Source of the DNA: a virus
DNA length: 22,838 bases
Virus record (IMG/VR): IMGVR_UViG_3300032093_000892
Coordinates: 1 to 22,838 of that record
Strand: one strand, 5' to 3'
Shown here: one piece after another, positions 15,625 through 21,448 of the stretch
Layout: every line of letters starts with the position of its first letter
How positions within the stretch are numbered: position 1 is the stretch's first letter
The notes under the pieces: generated by a model
The model's input: the letters and a program-made list of their open reading frames with translations, nothing else
What the model was told of the DNA's origin: nothing
Databases searched by the model: none
Made by a program: the position numbers and the translations under genes

Positions 15625-17097
15625 TTATGCGGCGTATGGGTTATGGCGGGCGATCACTGGCTTGCGAGGTCTAGCTTCTTTGACGGGCAAGGTGACAGCC
15701 ATTTGGTTGCGGTCAGCAAGTAGGCGGAGGGCTTGAGTAGTAGCATCAACAAAGTCATCATGCTTGATTGAACCTTCACCATGGAAACTGCAAACCTGAG
15801 TGATTAAAGGATCTGCCCAGGAGCGTGGCATGCCAGGACGCTTTTCCGATTCCACTACCCAGACATGTCCATGAGCAAAAAGGTGAGATACGGCATGCAG
15901 TCGCTGAAGTTTGTCTGCCCTGCCTGGATTATAAGGGTATGCCAAGATATCTTCACGCGCAAGCATCTGTCTCAAAGAAATCCCTGACCCTTTGTCCTCA
16001 ATCACCAGCAGGTCAACTGACTTGCCACCTAGGAGTGATTGCTTAGGACCAACCAATGGTTGAATCATGGGCCTTAAATCCTCATCTCCGTATTTGACTT
16101 TATACTCTTTCTTTACCCGTTCAATGAGGTCTGGCAACCCAAGGTGATCTTGCCAGCAGTCAAGTAACAGGAAGTTCGGTCGCTTGTCATGCCGGAACAA
16201 TCCCCAGACAGAGCATGCTGTTGGGTCTGAGTCATGTGTCTTTTTGTCCGTTGTCTTTTCAGTGAACGCTGTGTCCAACGACATGACTATGTACTCGAAG
16301 CCTGGCAATGGCTTGTCTGCAGGCCATAACTTGAACTGGCTTCTCTTCACTATGCCTGACTCTTCTGGGTCTATGACCTCAGCATAGATCTCTTGTCTTC
16401 CCAACTGTGTGCCCTCATACTGCGACAGCTGGTCAATGAATGACTTGGCTAAGTTGTCTTTGTTCTCATAGGTTGACCCGCGAGTCACATAGACAGAGCC
16501 TTTCTTCTTCTCTCCATCCTTAATAAGTTTCCTTACCAACTCAATAGGCCTTGGAGTGGTTGTGACTACTACCTGTGGGTGTTCGCCCAGGCGCAATCCA
16601 AACTTCATCATGTCCCATGTCTCATCTGCATATTGCCATGCTGCCAACTCATCGCACCACACACGGTGATGCTGTGGGCCACGAAGTCGATCTGGTTCCT
16701 GTGCTGAAAAACCTTTGATGACTGATCCATTCTCTAAAATGATTTCTGATATCGTTCGGTTGTAGGACCTGATGATGGTTTCAGGTAGCACAGACAGCAT
16801 GCCTGATTCACCCTCAATGCAGGTGTCTCGAATGTCACCAGAGGTTGGTGCAATGATGGAACAACGGGAACCTGGGTGTTGGGTAGCATACCAAGCGGTG
16901 TCCTCCGCCCCTGTCCTTGTCTTCCCAAACCCTCGGCCTGCCAAGATCAACCAGACATCCCAATCACCAGCAGGTGTTCGTTGATTGTCCCTTGCTGTTG
17001 CTAGCCATCTCATGCGCCATGCCAACAGCGTCAGATCAAACACCGACAACTCAGCAAGTGAGCTGTCTAAGTTGTTTGGGTCAATGGCTACTGTCAC
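15625..17097 (-). CDS. terL: Terminase large subunit (packaging ATPase and nuclease)
   Basis: 490 residues, ATG 17097 overlapping the upstream stop by 4 bases. Walker A is GRGFGKT at residues 54-60, Walker B is VWCDE at 146-150, and the coupling motif TTTPRP lies at 179-184. The RNase H-like nuclease domain follows, with candidate acidic residues in MSLDTAF (D275), LLLDCW (D313), VIEDKGSG (E367/D368) and HDDFVDA near the end. It pumps DNA into the procapsid through the portal and cuts the concatemer. All core motifs are intact and the length is ordinary for the family. The upstream partner is the small-subunit candidate. Confidence 0.95.
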   Translation of the reverse strand: MTVAIDPNNLDSSLAELSVFDLTLLAWRMRWLATARDNQRTPAGDWDVWLILAGRGFGKTRTGAEDTAWYATQHPGSRCSIIAPTSGDIRDTCIEGESGMLSVLPETIIRSYNRTISEIILENGSVIKGFSAQEPDRLRGPQHHRVWCDELAAWQYADETWDMMKFGLRLGEHPQVVVTTTPRPIELVRKLIKDGEKKKGSVYVTRGSTYENKDNLAKSFIDQLSQYEGTQLGRQEIYAEVIDPEESGIVKRSQFKLWPADKPLPGFEYIVMSLDTAFTEKTTDKKTHDSDPTACSVWGLFRHDKRPNFLLLDCWQDHLGLPDLIERVKKEYKVKYGDEDLRPMIQPLVGPKQSLLGGKSVDLLVIEDKGSGISLRQMLAREDILAYPYNPGRADKLQRLHAVSHLFAHGHVWVVESEKRPGMPRSWADPLITQVCSFHGEGSIKHDDFVDATTQALRLLADRNQMAVTLPVKEARPRKPVIARHNPYAA

Positions 17098-17435
17098 TTG
17101 CCGCTCAGTTTGCTCATTGCTTGGGAGATCTCATCTATCAGCTTTAGGCGAACCTCAATTGGGTTTCCATCAGCACCTGTGACCTCTATCGACCTGCGCT
17201 TGGAGTGCCCATACTGGACAACCTCTTTCAGCGCATCTTTCCTAACAGCAACAGGAAGGTTTTTGTCAAAAGCGATTTCGGCAAGCTCAGTCAATGGATC
17301 ACCAAACTTGTCAATGATGGATTCCCAAGTGTCTTGCTGTGTCTTGCGCTTGGATGTGCGCGCAGCTGGGATGCCAGGAGTAGCAGCAGATAGTAGTGAA
17401 GCAGCTGGCTTCAAGTCAGGTGGCATTTTATCCAT
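17094..17435 (-). CDS. Putative terminase small subunit
   Basis: 113 residues, ATG 17435. No clear Shine-Dalgarno is visible; ATG 17426 three codons in is an alternative. The stop overlaps the TerL start (ATGA). The N-terminus is Pro/Ala-rich. The middle is helical (DTWESIIDKFGDPLTELAEIAFDKNLPVAVRKDALKEVVQYG), followed by KRRSIEVTGADGNPIEVRLK and a short helical tail. The last pattern is seen at the end of several phage small terminases and their neighbours. Position directly before TerL is the main reason for the call. The small subunit would bind the packaging site and regulate TerL. It is the first gene of the virion operon, just past the AT-rich non-coding region. Confidence 0.7.
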   Translation of the reverse strand: MDKMPPDLKPAASLLSAATPGIPAARTSKRKTQQDTWESIIDKFGDPLTELAEIAFDKNLPVAVRKDALKEVVQYGHSKRRSIEVTGADGNPIEVRLKLIDEISQAMSKLSGK

Positions 17436-17466
17436 ACGACAAAAGGTGTGAAGTTAATTTCGTGCC

Positions 17467-17472
17467 ATTATA
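17467..17472 (-). promoter_or_regulatory. TATAAT -10 candidate upstream of terminase genes
   Basis: A perfect TATAAT on the minus strand lies 31 bases before the ATG of the small terminase candidate. No recognisable -35 hexamer occurs at 15-18 bp and there is no TGn extension. The promoter may need an activator, or may be chance in AT-rich DNA. Confidence 0.35.
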
Positions 17473-17501
17473 ACTACAACTTCAAACAAATTGCTACCAC
17501 C

Positions 17502-17518
17502 TTATACACGTACGTGAA
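17502..17518 (-). repeat. Palindromic motif copy A (TTCACGTACGTGTATAA)
   Basis: Read on the minus strand, this contains the perfect palindrome CACGTACGTG and points toward the terminase genes. Copy B at 17716-17728 on the plus strand is identical apart from lacking the central four bases. The pair flanks the TTAGC repeats and faces outward. Confidence 0.6.
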
Positions 17519-17592
17519 CCAAACCATAAAATTTTTTATATCACCACAAGAAAAAGCGTTGCAGCTAAGCCATTGTTAGCAATCAGTAACAT

Positions 17593-17634
17593 ATTAGTAC
17601 TTATTAGCATTTATTAGTACTGCTATTAGCAAAT
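17593..17634. repeat. Tandem 20-22 bp repeat with TTAGT/TTAGC
   Basis: Unit 1 (17593-17612) is ATTAGTACTTATTAGCATTT. Unit 2 (17613-17634) begins ATTAGTACTG and ends TATTAGCAAAT, differing by a 2-bp insertion and a few bases. Single TTAGC copies flank both units. The arrangement looks like iterons for a DNA-binding protein. Confidence 0.65.
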
Positions 17635-17715
17635 AATCTTTGTTTCCGTGCATATTATTAGCATATTAGCATTTTCAACTTTTTTCTGAAAAAAAAATAA
17701 TTGGTGTTCTCTTTC

Positions 17716-17728
17716 TTCACGTGTATAA
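17716..17728 (+). repeat. Motif copy B (TTCACGTGTATAA)
   Basis: Plus-strand copy of the motif at 17502-17518, without its central TACG. It lies between the stop of the nuclease gene and the AT tract and points away from the TTAGC repeats. Confidence 0.55.
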
Positions 17729-17756
17729 ACCACTAAAAAACTTTCCCCACCCATCA

Positions 17757-18191
17757 CTAAATGCTTGATTTATATGAAACGGCCTCAAACCCCTCACAAA
17801 GACTTAACATAAATGCCCTCAATTCCACCTCCCAATTCACCATCTCAACCATGGAATATTGATTGATTTCGCCTGCCAAACTGCCAGGAATTGCAAAAAA
17901 ACGGGTATCCAACTGCACTAAAACCCAACTTTTGCCGCCATTTTTGGTCTGATTGAAGTGCCAATTGACCTGTTCCTGTGTCAATCCACGCTGACTTTTG
18001 AACACTATAGTTTCCTTTTTGGCGGGCACCTTACCATGTTTAAGCTCTATCCATCCCTCCATCCCTTTCACACAAAAGTTGGCATCTGGCATACCATCAA
18101 TCACCCCGTTCTCCACCCTCTCCCATCTTCCCGGCAAATCTTGTTTGCGGACGATATCCCTCAAACGGTTCCACAATAACTTTTCTGACAT
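17757..18191 (-). CDS. PD-(D/E)XK (VRR-NUC/resolvase-like) nuclease
   Basis: 144 residues, ATG 18191 with AAGGA 8 bases upstream. The catalytic pattern is visible: acidic residues in WERVENG (E24, E27), GMPD with D36, and WIELK with E49 and K51, giving E...PD-x12-E-x-K. A beta strand follows (SWVLVQLDTRFFAIP). These features place it with small phage PD-(D/E)XK endonucleases of the VRR-NUC or Holliday-junction-resolvase kind, which cut branched DNA in recombination and before packaging. It is the last gene of the accessory operon, just before the AT-rich region. Its first 95 bases overlap the end of the small membrane-protein gene in another frame. Confidence 0.78.
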   Translation of the reverse strand: MSEKLLWNRLRDIVRKQDLPGRWERVENGVIDGMPDANFCVKGMEGWIELKHGKVPAKKETIVFKSQRGLTQEQVNWHFNQTKNGGKSWVLVQLDTRFFAIPGSLAGEINQYSMVEMVNWEVELRAFMLSLCEGFEAVSYKSSI

Positions 18192-18306
18192 CTGGCTTTT
18201 CCTTATTCATTGCCAACAAAATAGCCACCAAGCACACCCAAAAGGCAACCCCTGACACCATGAGTACAAAGATGCCAACTGATGCCACTGCTTCTATAAG
18301 TGTCAT
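18097..18306 (-). CDS. Small single-span membrane protein, 69 residues
   Basis: 69 residues from ATG 18306. GGAGG lies upstream, and the start overlaps the stop of the 54-residue zinc-finger gene (ATGA). Residues about 3-34 are strongly hydrophobic (LIEAVASVGIFVLMVSGVAFWVCLVAILL), one or at most two spans. The rest is a charged tail (NKEKPDVRKVIVEPFEGYR). The end overlaps the nuclease gene by 95 bases in a different frame, which is unusually long; translation could end earlier only through an error I do not see. Holin-like or membrane-anchoring roles are possible, but one span and no lysis enzyme nearby make this open. Confidence 0.6.
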   Translation of the reverse strand: MTLIEAVASVGIFVLMVSGVAFWVCLVAILLAMNKEKPDVRKVIVEPFEGYRPQTRFAGKMGEGGERGD

Positions 18307-18467
18307 ACCTTCCCCTCCATACATGGATGCTCATCTGCCGCTCTTTTGTTGAGAAAGATCATTTTGCATTGAGTACAGCGCCACAACTGCCCCTCCTCTA
18401 TTACTGTGCGCCTTGCCCCATGCTGCCCTCTCACCTTGCCAAAGAATGTTTTGATTGTCTCAATCAT
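18303..18467 (-). CDS. 54-residue zinc-finger protein
   Basis: A short gene: ATG 18467 overlaps the end of the lipoprotein gene by 8 bases, and its TGA overlaps the ATG of the next gene (ATGA). The protein begins MIETIKTFFGKVRGQHGARR and contains a CxxC...HxxC arrangement (WRCTQCKMIFLNKRAADEHPC), a classical single zinc knuckle or C2HC-type finger. The frame fills the 135-bp space between two other genes exactly, with coupling at both ends, which supports coding. The ribosome site is poor, so it probably depends on reinitiation. Function unknown; nucleic-acid or protein binding is the likely use. Confidence 0.68.
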   Translation of the reverse strand: MIETIKTFFGKVRGQHGARRTVIEEGQLWRCTQCKMIFLNKRAADEHPCMEGKV

Positions 18468-18756
18468 TTTTTCTAATCTCAACTGCTGAACAAATCACAT
18501 CTATGACCACTGGCACTCGTTGACCATTGAGCATGGTGTGGCTGTAGATCATGCGGGGGCGCATGTTGCTGTTCCTGCACTCCTGCACTGCCTCTATCGA
18601 CGCTGACCTGTCCATCGGATGCACCTCTCTCTGCACCACCATTTCTTGGAAATGTGATGGCTTGGGTGGTGGCTCCCGGTACACCACAGGCGCAGGGGCA
18701 GGTGGTGTGGACGAACATGCGCTCACAAAGGCGCAAAGCAATATAACTGTTCTCAT
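18460..18756 (-). CDS. Small lipoprotein, Pro-rich
   Basis: 98 residues, ATG 18756 with AAAGGAG 10 bases upstream, two bases after the preceding stop. The N-terminus is a lipoprotein signal (MRTVILLCAFVSAC) with lipobox VSAC and the lipidated Cys at 14. A Pro-rich stretch follows (STPPAPAPVVYREPPPKP), then a small folded part with Cys at about 60 and 89. Mature proline-rich outer-membrane lipoproteins are typical of phage o-spanins (Rz1 type), but Rz1 is usually shorter and embedded in or next to Rz, and no Rz-like partner is visible. A superinfection-exclusion or envelope-active lipoprotein is an alternative. The signal implies a Gram-negative host. Confidence 0.75.
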   Translation of the reverse strand: MRTVILLCAFVSACSSTPPAPAPVVYREPPPKPSHFQEMVVQREVHPMDRSASIEAVQECRNSNMRPRMIYSHTMLNGQRVPVVIDVICSAVEIRKND

Positions 18757-18758
18757 CT

Positions 18759-18935
18759 CTACTGTACTCCTTTAATCTCTAACCCAACCTGCAACCCATC
18801 GGCATACCCCTTTGAATACGCCGCCTCCAACGCCTGTTGCAACACCACAATCTGCGTCCGCATCATCGTCTGTTCCTGCAACACTTTATCTATCTGCGCA
18901 TCCAAATCGTCCATTACTTTTGTCATTTCACTCAT
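18759..18935 (-). CDS. 58-residue coiled-coil protein
   Basis: 58 residues from ATG 18935, where a good GGAG site and a 4-base overlap with the upstream stop (ATGA) favour it over the upstream ATG 18965, which lies inside the previous gene. It is almost wholly helical with heptad spacing (VMDDLDAQIDKVLQEQTMMRTQIVVLQQALEAAYSKG), ending in YADGLQVGLEIKGVQ. It is probably a small oligomeric coiled coil. No function is evident. Confidence 0.72.
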   Translation of the reverse strand: MSEMTKVMDDLDAQIDKVLQEQTMMRTQIVVLQQALEAAYSKGYADGLQVGLEIKGVQ

Positions 18936-19573
18936 ATGCTTTTCTCCTGTATATCGTAGAACCAATCATCGCCTGCCGCCCATTTCCGTGTCCCATCTAC
19001 CGACCAAAAAACCTGTGCTGCCTGAAAATCTGGAAACTTGGTTTCCGCTGCTATCAATGATTGGTCATACCAAAGGCAACGGTTGTTGGGTTGGCAGGCA
19101 AACTGTCCATTGTCCAGCTTAATCCAGTTGAACGACTTATGCTCCTCTGCCTGCTCTGTAAACCCTGTGTCCAAATCCATGCCATCAGCGCAGAAATCAA
19201 CTGTAAACATGTACTGCCCAAAGTGCCATTGCTTGTCTTTGCCCAAGAACTTCACACCCAGATTGCGCAAACCAATCTTCTCAATGATGGTGAACCTGTA
19301 TCCCATACAGTCCCACAGTTGTAAGGTGTCAATGGGCAAGTAAGGACCCTGCGAATCCTCTGTGTGCCAAACATAGGCATGGATAGGCAACTTGTCGTAC
19401 AGCGCACCATACGCTGGCAGCAACGATTCAATGCGAAACACCTGCCCCCTCAACGCCTTAAGGCTCACCCAAATGGCTGGCTCCAATTCACCATGCCCCT
19501 TTTGAAAGTTGTAAAGGAATTCCCGCTTCACAAAGCATTTGATGGGCGGCAATGCTGCCACTATGTAACTCAT
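18932..19573 (-). CDS. Conserved unknown phage protein, 213 residues
   Basis: 213 residues, ATG 19573 within the recurring GGAGAAGAATACATGA junction. It begins MSYIVAALPPIKCFVKREFLYN and contains HGELEPAIWVSLKALRGQVFRIESLLPAYGALYDKLPIHAYVW, LPIDTLQLWDCMGYRFTIIEK, DFCADGMDLDTGFTEQAEEHKSFNWIKLDNGQFACQPNNRCLWYD. It is rich in aromatics and looks like a well-folded soluble protein. I recall related hypothetical proteins in environmental phages (the conserved YGALYDKLPI region) but no function. It is the longest complete gene of the accessory cluster. Confidence 0.82.
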   Translation of the reverse strand: MSYIVAALPPIKCFVKREFLYNFQKGHGELEPAIWVSLKALRGQVFRIESLLPAYGALYDKLPIHAYVWHTEDSQGPYLPIDTLQLWDCMGYRFTIIEKIGLRNLGVKFLGKDKQWHFGQYMFTVDFCADGMDLDTGFTEQAEEHKSFNWIKLDNGQFACQPNNRCLWYDQSLIAAETKFPDFQAAQVFWSVDGTRKWAAGDDWFYDIQEKSI

Positions 19574-20046
19574 GTATTCTTCTCCTTTGTAGTGCGCATT
19601 GCTTCTTTGAAAGCGGCAATTCTGGCTTGATGCTCAGGCGTATATTGCGGTTCTGTAGAAGGCGGCAGGTCTAAGATTTCACTCATCAAATGCACCCCAC
19701 CATCCGGTCTTTCAATGCAGGCAACCACGCCGATGCGTCCGTCTTTTTCCCAATACGCCTTGAACGAATACTTGGGTGGCTCTTGCTCTGTGCGCTGTGC
19801 TGGCGCTTGCATTGAGTATTGACACATACACCCTTGCAATATGCTTGAGTGAAGACCTGCTACCTTTCCGCAGTTTGGACAAGTGTTCATGTGTTCTTCT
19901 CCTTGAAGCTGTTCAATGTACTCACGCAGTTCGTCAATTTCTTCATGCAACCTCTGTTGAATCATTGAGTTGCTAATCATTCCGCTTTGATGGTCAGGGT
20001 GTTCTTCACAGCGTTGAGAGAAGTATTTGATGTCTTCGTATTTCAT
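19570..20046 (-). CDS. Zinc-ribbon accessory protein, apparent fusion of two small genes
   Basis: 158 residues from ATG 20046 (ATGA overlap and GGAG site); an ATG at 20121 is inside the preceding gene and was not used. Residues 1-52 are acidic and helical (QRLHEEIDELREYIEQLQ). Residues 53-158 begin MNTCPNCGKVAG with CMC farther on, a likely zinc ribbon, then the linker AQRTEQEPPKYSF, a beta segment (GRIGVVACIERPDGGVHLMSEIL) and a helical tail ending KEKNT. An internal copy of the gene-junction cassette lies at 19887-19902 with its own good ribosome site, so the second half may also be made separately. Confidence 0.7.
   Translation of the reverse strand: MKYEDIKYFSQRCEEHPDHQSGMISNSMIQQRLHEEIDELREYIEQLQGEEHMNTCPNCGKVAGLHSSILQGCMCQYSMQAPAQRTEQEPPKYSFKAYWEKDGRIGVVACIERPDGGVHLMSEILDLPPSTEPQYTPEHQARIAAFKEAMRTTKEKNT
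19887..19902 (-). promoter_or_regulatory. Internal copy of the gene-junction ribosome site
   Basis: GGAGAAGAACACATGA on the minus strand, 15 of 16 bases identical to the true junction at 20043-20058. Its ATG (19890) is in frame with the surrounding gene. It could start a 106-residue protein. Confidence 0.5.
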
Positions 20047-20396
20047 GTGTTCATCTCCATTGGTGGTGTGCAAGTATGAATGCTGTCTATGCCACCCACT
20101 CGCTTCCCGCATCGTGAGCAAAAGTTCTGCTCTGTGCGCTGTGGTGCAACGACACCATGCACTGATTCAAACTTCATTGTTCTGCCGCAAGTGCAGTTGT
20201 ATTGAAATATCTTTAGAGGCTCTTGCTCAGTCTGTGCCAAGGCTTCTTTAATGGCGGTGATGGCTTTGTCTGCTTTGTCTTCAACCTTGTGATATTTCCA
20301 CGCATCTTGTGGCGGATCGGACATAAACATGATGCCGTGATATCTAACAGCGTTTTCCAACGCATCAAGTGCCAGCTTCAATGCTTCTTGTGTCAT
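20043..20396 (-). CDS. Small accessory protein with C-terminal Cys knuckles
   Basis: 117 residues, ATG 20396 in a GGAG..ACATGA junction. Residues 1-55 are helical (MTQEALKLALDALENAVRYHG ... KADKAITAIKEALAQ), an opening common among small proteins of environmental phages. The linker TEQEP leads to YNCTCGRTMKF and NFCSRCGKRVGG, which could form a zinc ribbon. A 15-bp stretch (20129-20143, encoding QRTEQ) is repeated exactly in the next gene. Function is unknown. The stop overlaps the next ATG. Confidence 0.75.
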   Translation of the reverse strand: MTQEALKLALDALENAVRYHGIMFMSDPPQDAWKYHKVEDKADKAITAIKEALAQTEQEPLKIFQYNCTCGRTMKFESVHGVVAPQRTEQNFCSRCGKRVGGIDSIHTCTPPMEMNT

Positions 20397-20614
20397 GTGT
20401 AGTCTCCCTCCTCTGTGTGCTCAGTCAGTCTTGCCATCAGCCGTGCAATGCGTTGTTCGTTGTACTGTATTGCCGCATTCGCATACTCAGCCGCAGTCTC
20501 AGCTTCCAGCTTGCGTAGGTGTGCTTCACGCAGTTCGGCGGCAATGACTTCGTGAATCGTCCTAGCCCTCAACACCTCTTTGATGTATTTGACGGTTGTT
20601 GATCTGAAGCTCAT
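20393..20614 (-). CDS. 73-residue helical protein
   Basis: 73 residues, ATG 20614, overlapping the previous stop by 4 bases. The ribosome site is weak, so coupling is likely. It is basic at the start (FRSTTVKYIKEVLRARTIHE) and then strongly helical and charged (LREAHLRKLEAETAAEYANAAIQYNEQRIARLMARL), consistent with a coiled coil. It ends EEGDYT in the shared junction. No family is recognised. Confidence 0.72.
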   Translation of the reverse strand: MSFRSTTVKYIKEVLRARTIHEVIAAELREAHLRKLEAETAAEYANAAIQYNEQRIARLMARLTEHTEEGDYT

Positions 20615-20865
20615 TTTTTCATTTCTCTGATATAGATTGCAAAACTGCTGATGGTGTCGTTGCCAAACGCCTTGAACTTTTCTATCTCTCTGGCTACCTC
20701 CTCAATCACTGCGTTCCGCAACTCATCGTAAAACTCCTGCTGTGTCTTGACTTCAAGCTCTGTTGACTGCCCAATGTCATCCAACACCTCATAGGCCTTT
20801 TCAATGTACCCATCGCGCAACAATTCTTTGGCGGCCAACACCGCCATTATCTGCCGCTTCCTCAT
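20611..20865 (-). CDS. 84-residue helical protein
   Basis: 84 residues, ATG 20865 overlapping the upstream stop (ATGA). The sequence is helical with alternating charge (LAAKELLRDGYIEKAYEVLDDIG, YDELRNAVIEEVAREIEKFKAFG) and resembles a short helical-hairpin (TPR-like) shape. No motif or family is recognised. It is a member of the coupled small-gene chain. Confidence 0.72.
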   Translation of the reverse strand: MRKRQIMAVLAAKELLRDGYIEKAYEVLDDIGQSTELEVKTQQEFYDELRNAVIEEVAREIEKFKAFGNDTISSFAIYIREMKK

Positions 20866-21113
20866 TTGAGTGTGCTCTTGATGTAGTCACCCGCTAAATC
20901 AATCAGACCATACCAATCAATGCCTGCCGCCTCTACCACCTTCTCCCCCGCCTCAAGCAGCTCTGCAATTTCATTCGCACTCAAATCGTCCAAGTCATAC
21001 TCAACGCCGTTGACTAAAAACACATTACTGTCTTCTGTCCGCGGGTCATTGGGATGCCCGGTGCATGGTCCCCATGTTGCCTCATCGCCTGGTCCTGCTG
21101 TAATTCTGCTCAT
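20862..21113 (-). CDS. 83-residue acidic protein
   Basis: 83 residues, ATG 21113 with GAGGAG 9 bases upstream, overlapping the end of the previous gene's codons. It begins MSRITAGPGDEATWGPCTGHPNDPR, followed by a beta segment (SNVFLVNGVEYDLDDLSANEIAELLEAG) and an acidic helical tail. It resembles small soluble phage accessory proteins. No function is assigned. Confidence 0.72.
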   Translation of the reverse strand: MSRITAGPGDEATWGPCTGHPNDPRTEDSNVFLVNGVEYDLDDLSANEIAELLEAGEKVVEAAGIDWYGLIDLAGDYIKSTLK

Positions 21114-21119
21114 ATCTTT

Positions 21120-21374
21120 TTACTCCTCTTTCTGTGGTTTTGGACAATTCTCTGGCACCTTTACCAGAACGTAAACAGCGGCATACCCACCACCCCTTTT
21201 CAATGGCTGTTGCCACCTATCAATGTAGACATCAGGCATCTGGCGAATGATGTTGGAGATGCTTGCATACGCCCTCCCCGTCACCCCCTCCAACTCCCTA
21301 ATGGTCATCCCATCCTCTGTCTTCCTAAGCGCACGCCTAATGGCTTTAATGGTTGCAGGTGAATCAGGATTCAT
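21120..21374 (-). CDS. Winged-helix-like DNA-binding protein candidate, 84 residues
   Basis: 84 residues from ATG 21374, whose ATGA overlaps the stop of the 25-residue membrane peptide. An ATG at 21464 in the same frame would add 30 residues that overlap two other small genes, so I prefer 21374. The sequence SPATIKAIRRALRKTEDGMTIRELEGVTGRAYASISNIIRQMPDVYIDRWQQP followed by GGYAAVYVLVKVP has the layout of a winged helix: helix, helix-turn-helix (TIRELEGVTGRAYASISNII) and a basic wing. It may be a small transcription regulator of the phage. The fold is inferred by eye. Confidence 0.68.
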   Translation of the reverse strand: MNPDSPATIKAIRRALRKTEDGMTIRELEGVTGRAYASISNIIRQMPDVYIDRWQQPLKRGGGYAAVYVLVKVPENCPKPQKEE

Positions 21375-21448
21375 TTGTAGACATCCCAAAGCAAAAACAC
21401 ACAGCCCAATAGGCCAACAATGGTCAACAAGGTGTCTAAGGTATCCAA
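21371..21448 (-). CDS. 25-residue membrane peptide with TTG start
   Basis: TTG 21448 lies 7 bases after a strong GAGGAGG. The frame encodes MDTLDTLLTIVGLLGCVFLLWDVYK: an acidic N-terminus, a 16-18-residue hydrophobic core and a polar end, i.e. one membrane span. It begins inside the 35-residue gene (13-base overlap, another frame) and its TGA overlaps the next ATG. The combination of strong ribosome site, coupling on both sides and a clear membrane span supports it. Function is unknown; a pinholin-like or membrane-signalling peptide is possible. Confidence 0.6.
   Translation of the reverse strand: MDTLDTLLTIVGLLGCVFLLWDVYK

Larger units (their letters stand above)
17436..17756. other. AT-rich non-coding region with iteron-like repeats (origin/late-control candidate)
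   Basis: This is the only gap above 300 bp. No coding frame is supported. It contains seven TTAGC/TTAGT elements on the plus strand (17576, 17594, 17604, 17614, 17626, 17658, 17666) and one inverted at 17565-17569, a near-perfect tandem repeat around 17593-17634, runs of A and T at 17680-17699, a CACGTACGTG palindrome at 17507-17516, and an outward-facing pair of TTCACG..TGTATAA motifs. It separates two leftward operons. Repeated short elements next to an AT-rich tract are typical of origins; regulation of the virion operon is equally possible. Confidence 0.55.

Noticed and set aside
17680-17712. Intrinsic terminator from the T6-CTG-A9 inverted repeat
   Set aside because: The stem has only A-T pairs, too weak for a standard terminator; better regarded as part of the AT-rich tract.
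17436-17756. P2-type Ogr site TGT-N12-ACA in the central non-coding region
   Set aside because: Checking the ACA and TGT triplets I could locate gave no pair at that spacing.
18097-18756. Rz/Rz1 spanin pair plus holin
   Set aside because: The lipoprotein could be an o-spanin, but there is no i-spanin-like coiled-coil membrane protein or endolysin nearby and the gene is not nested as in Rz1.
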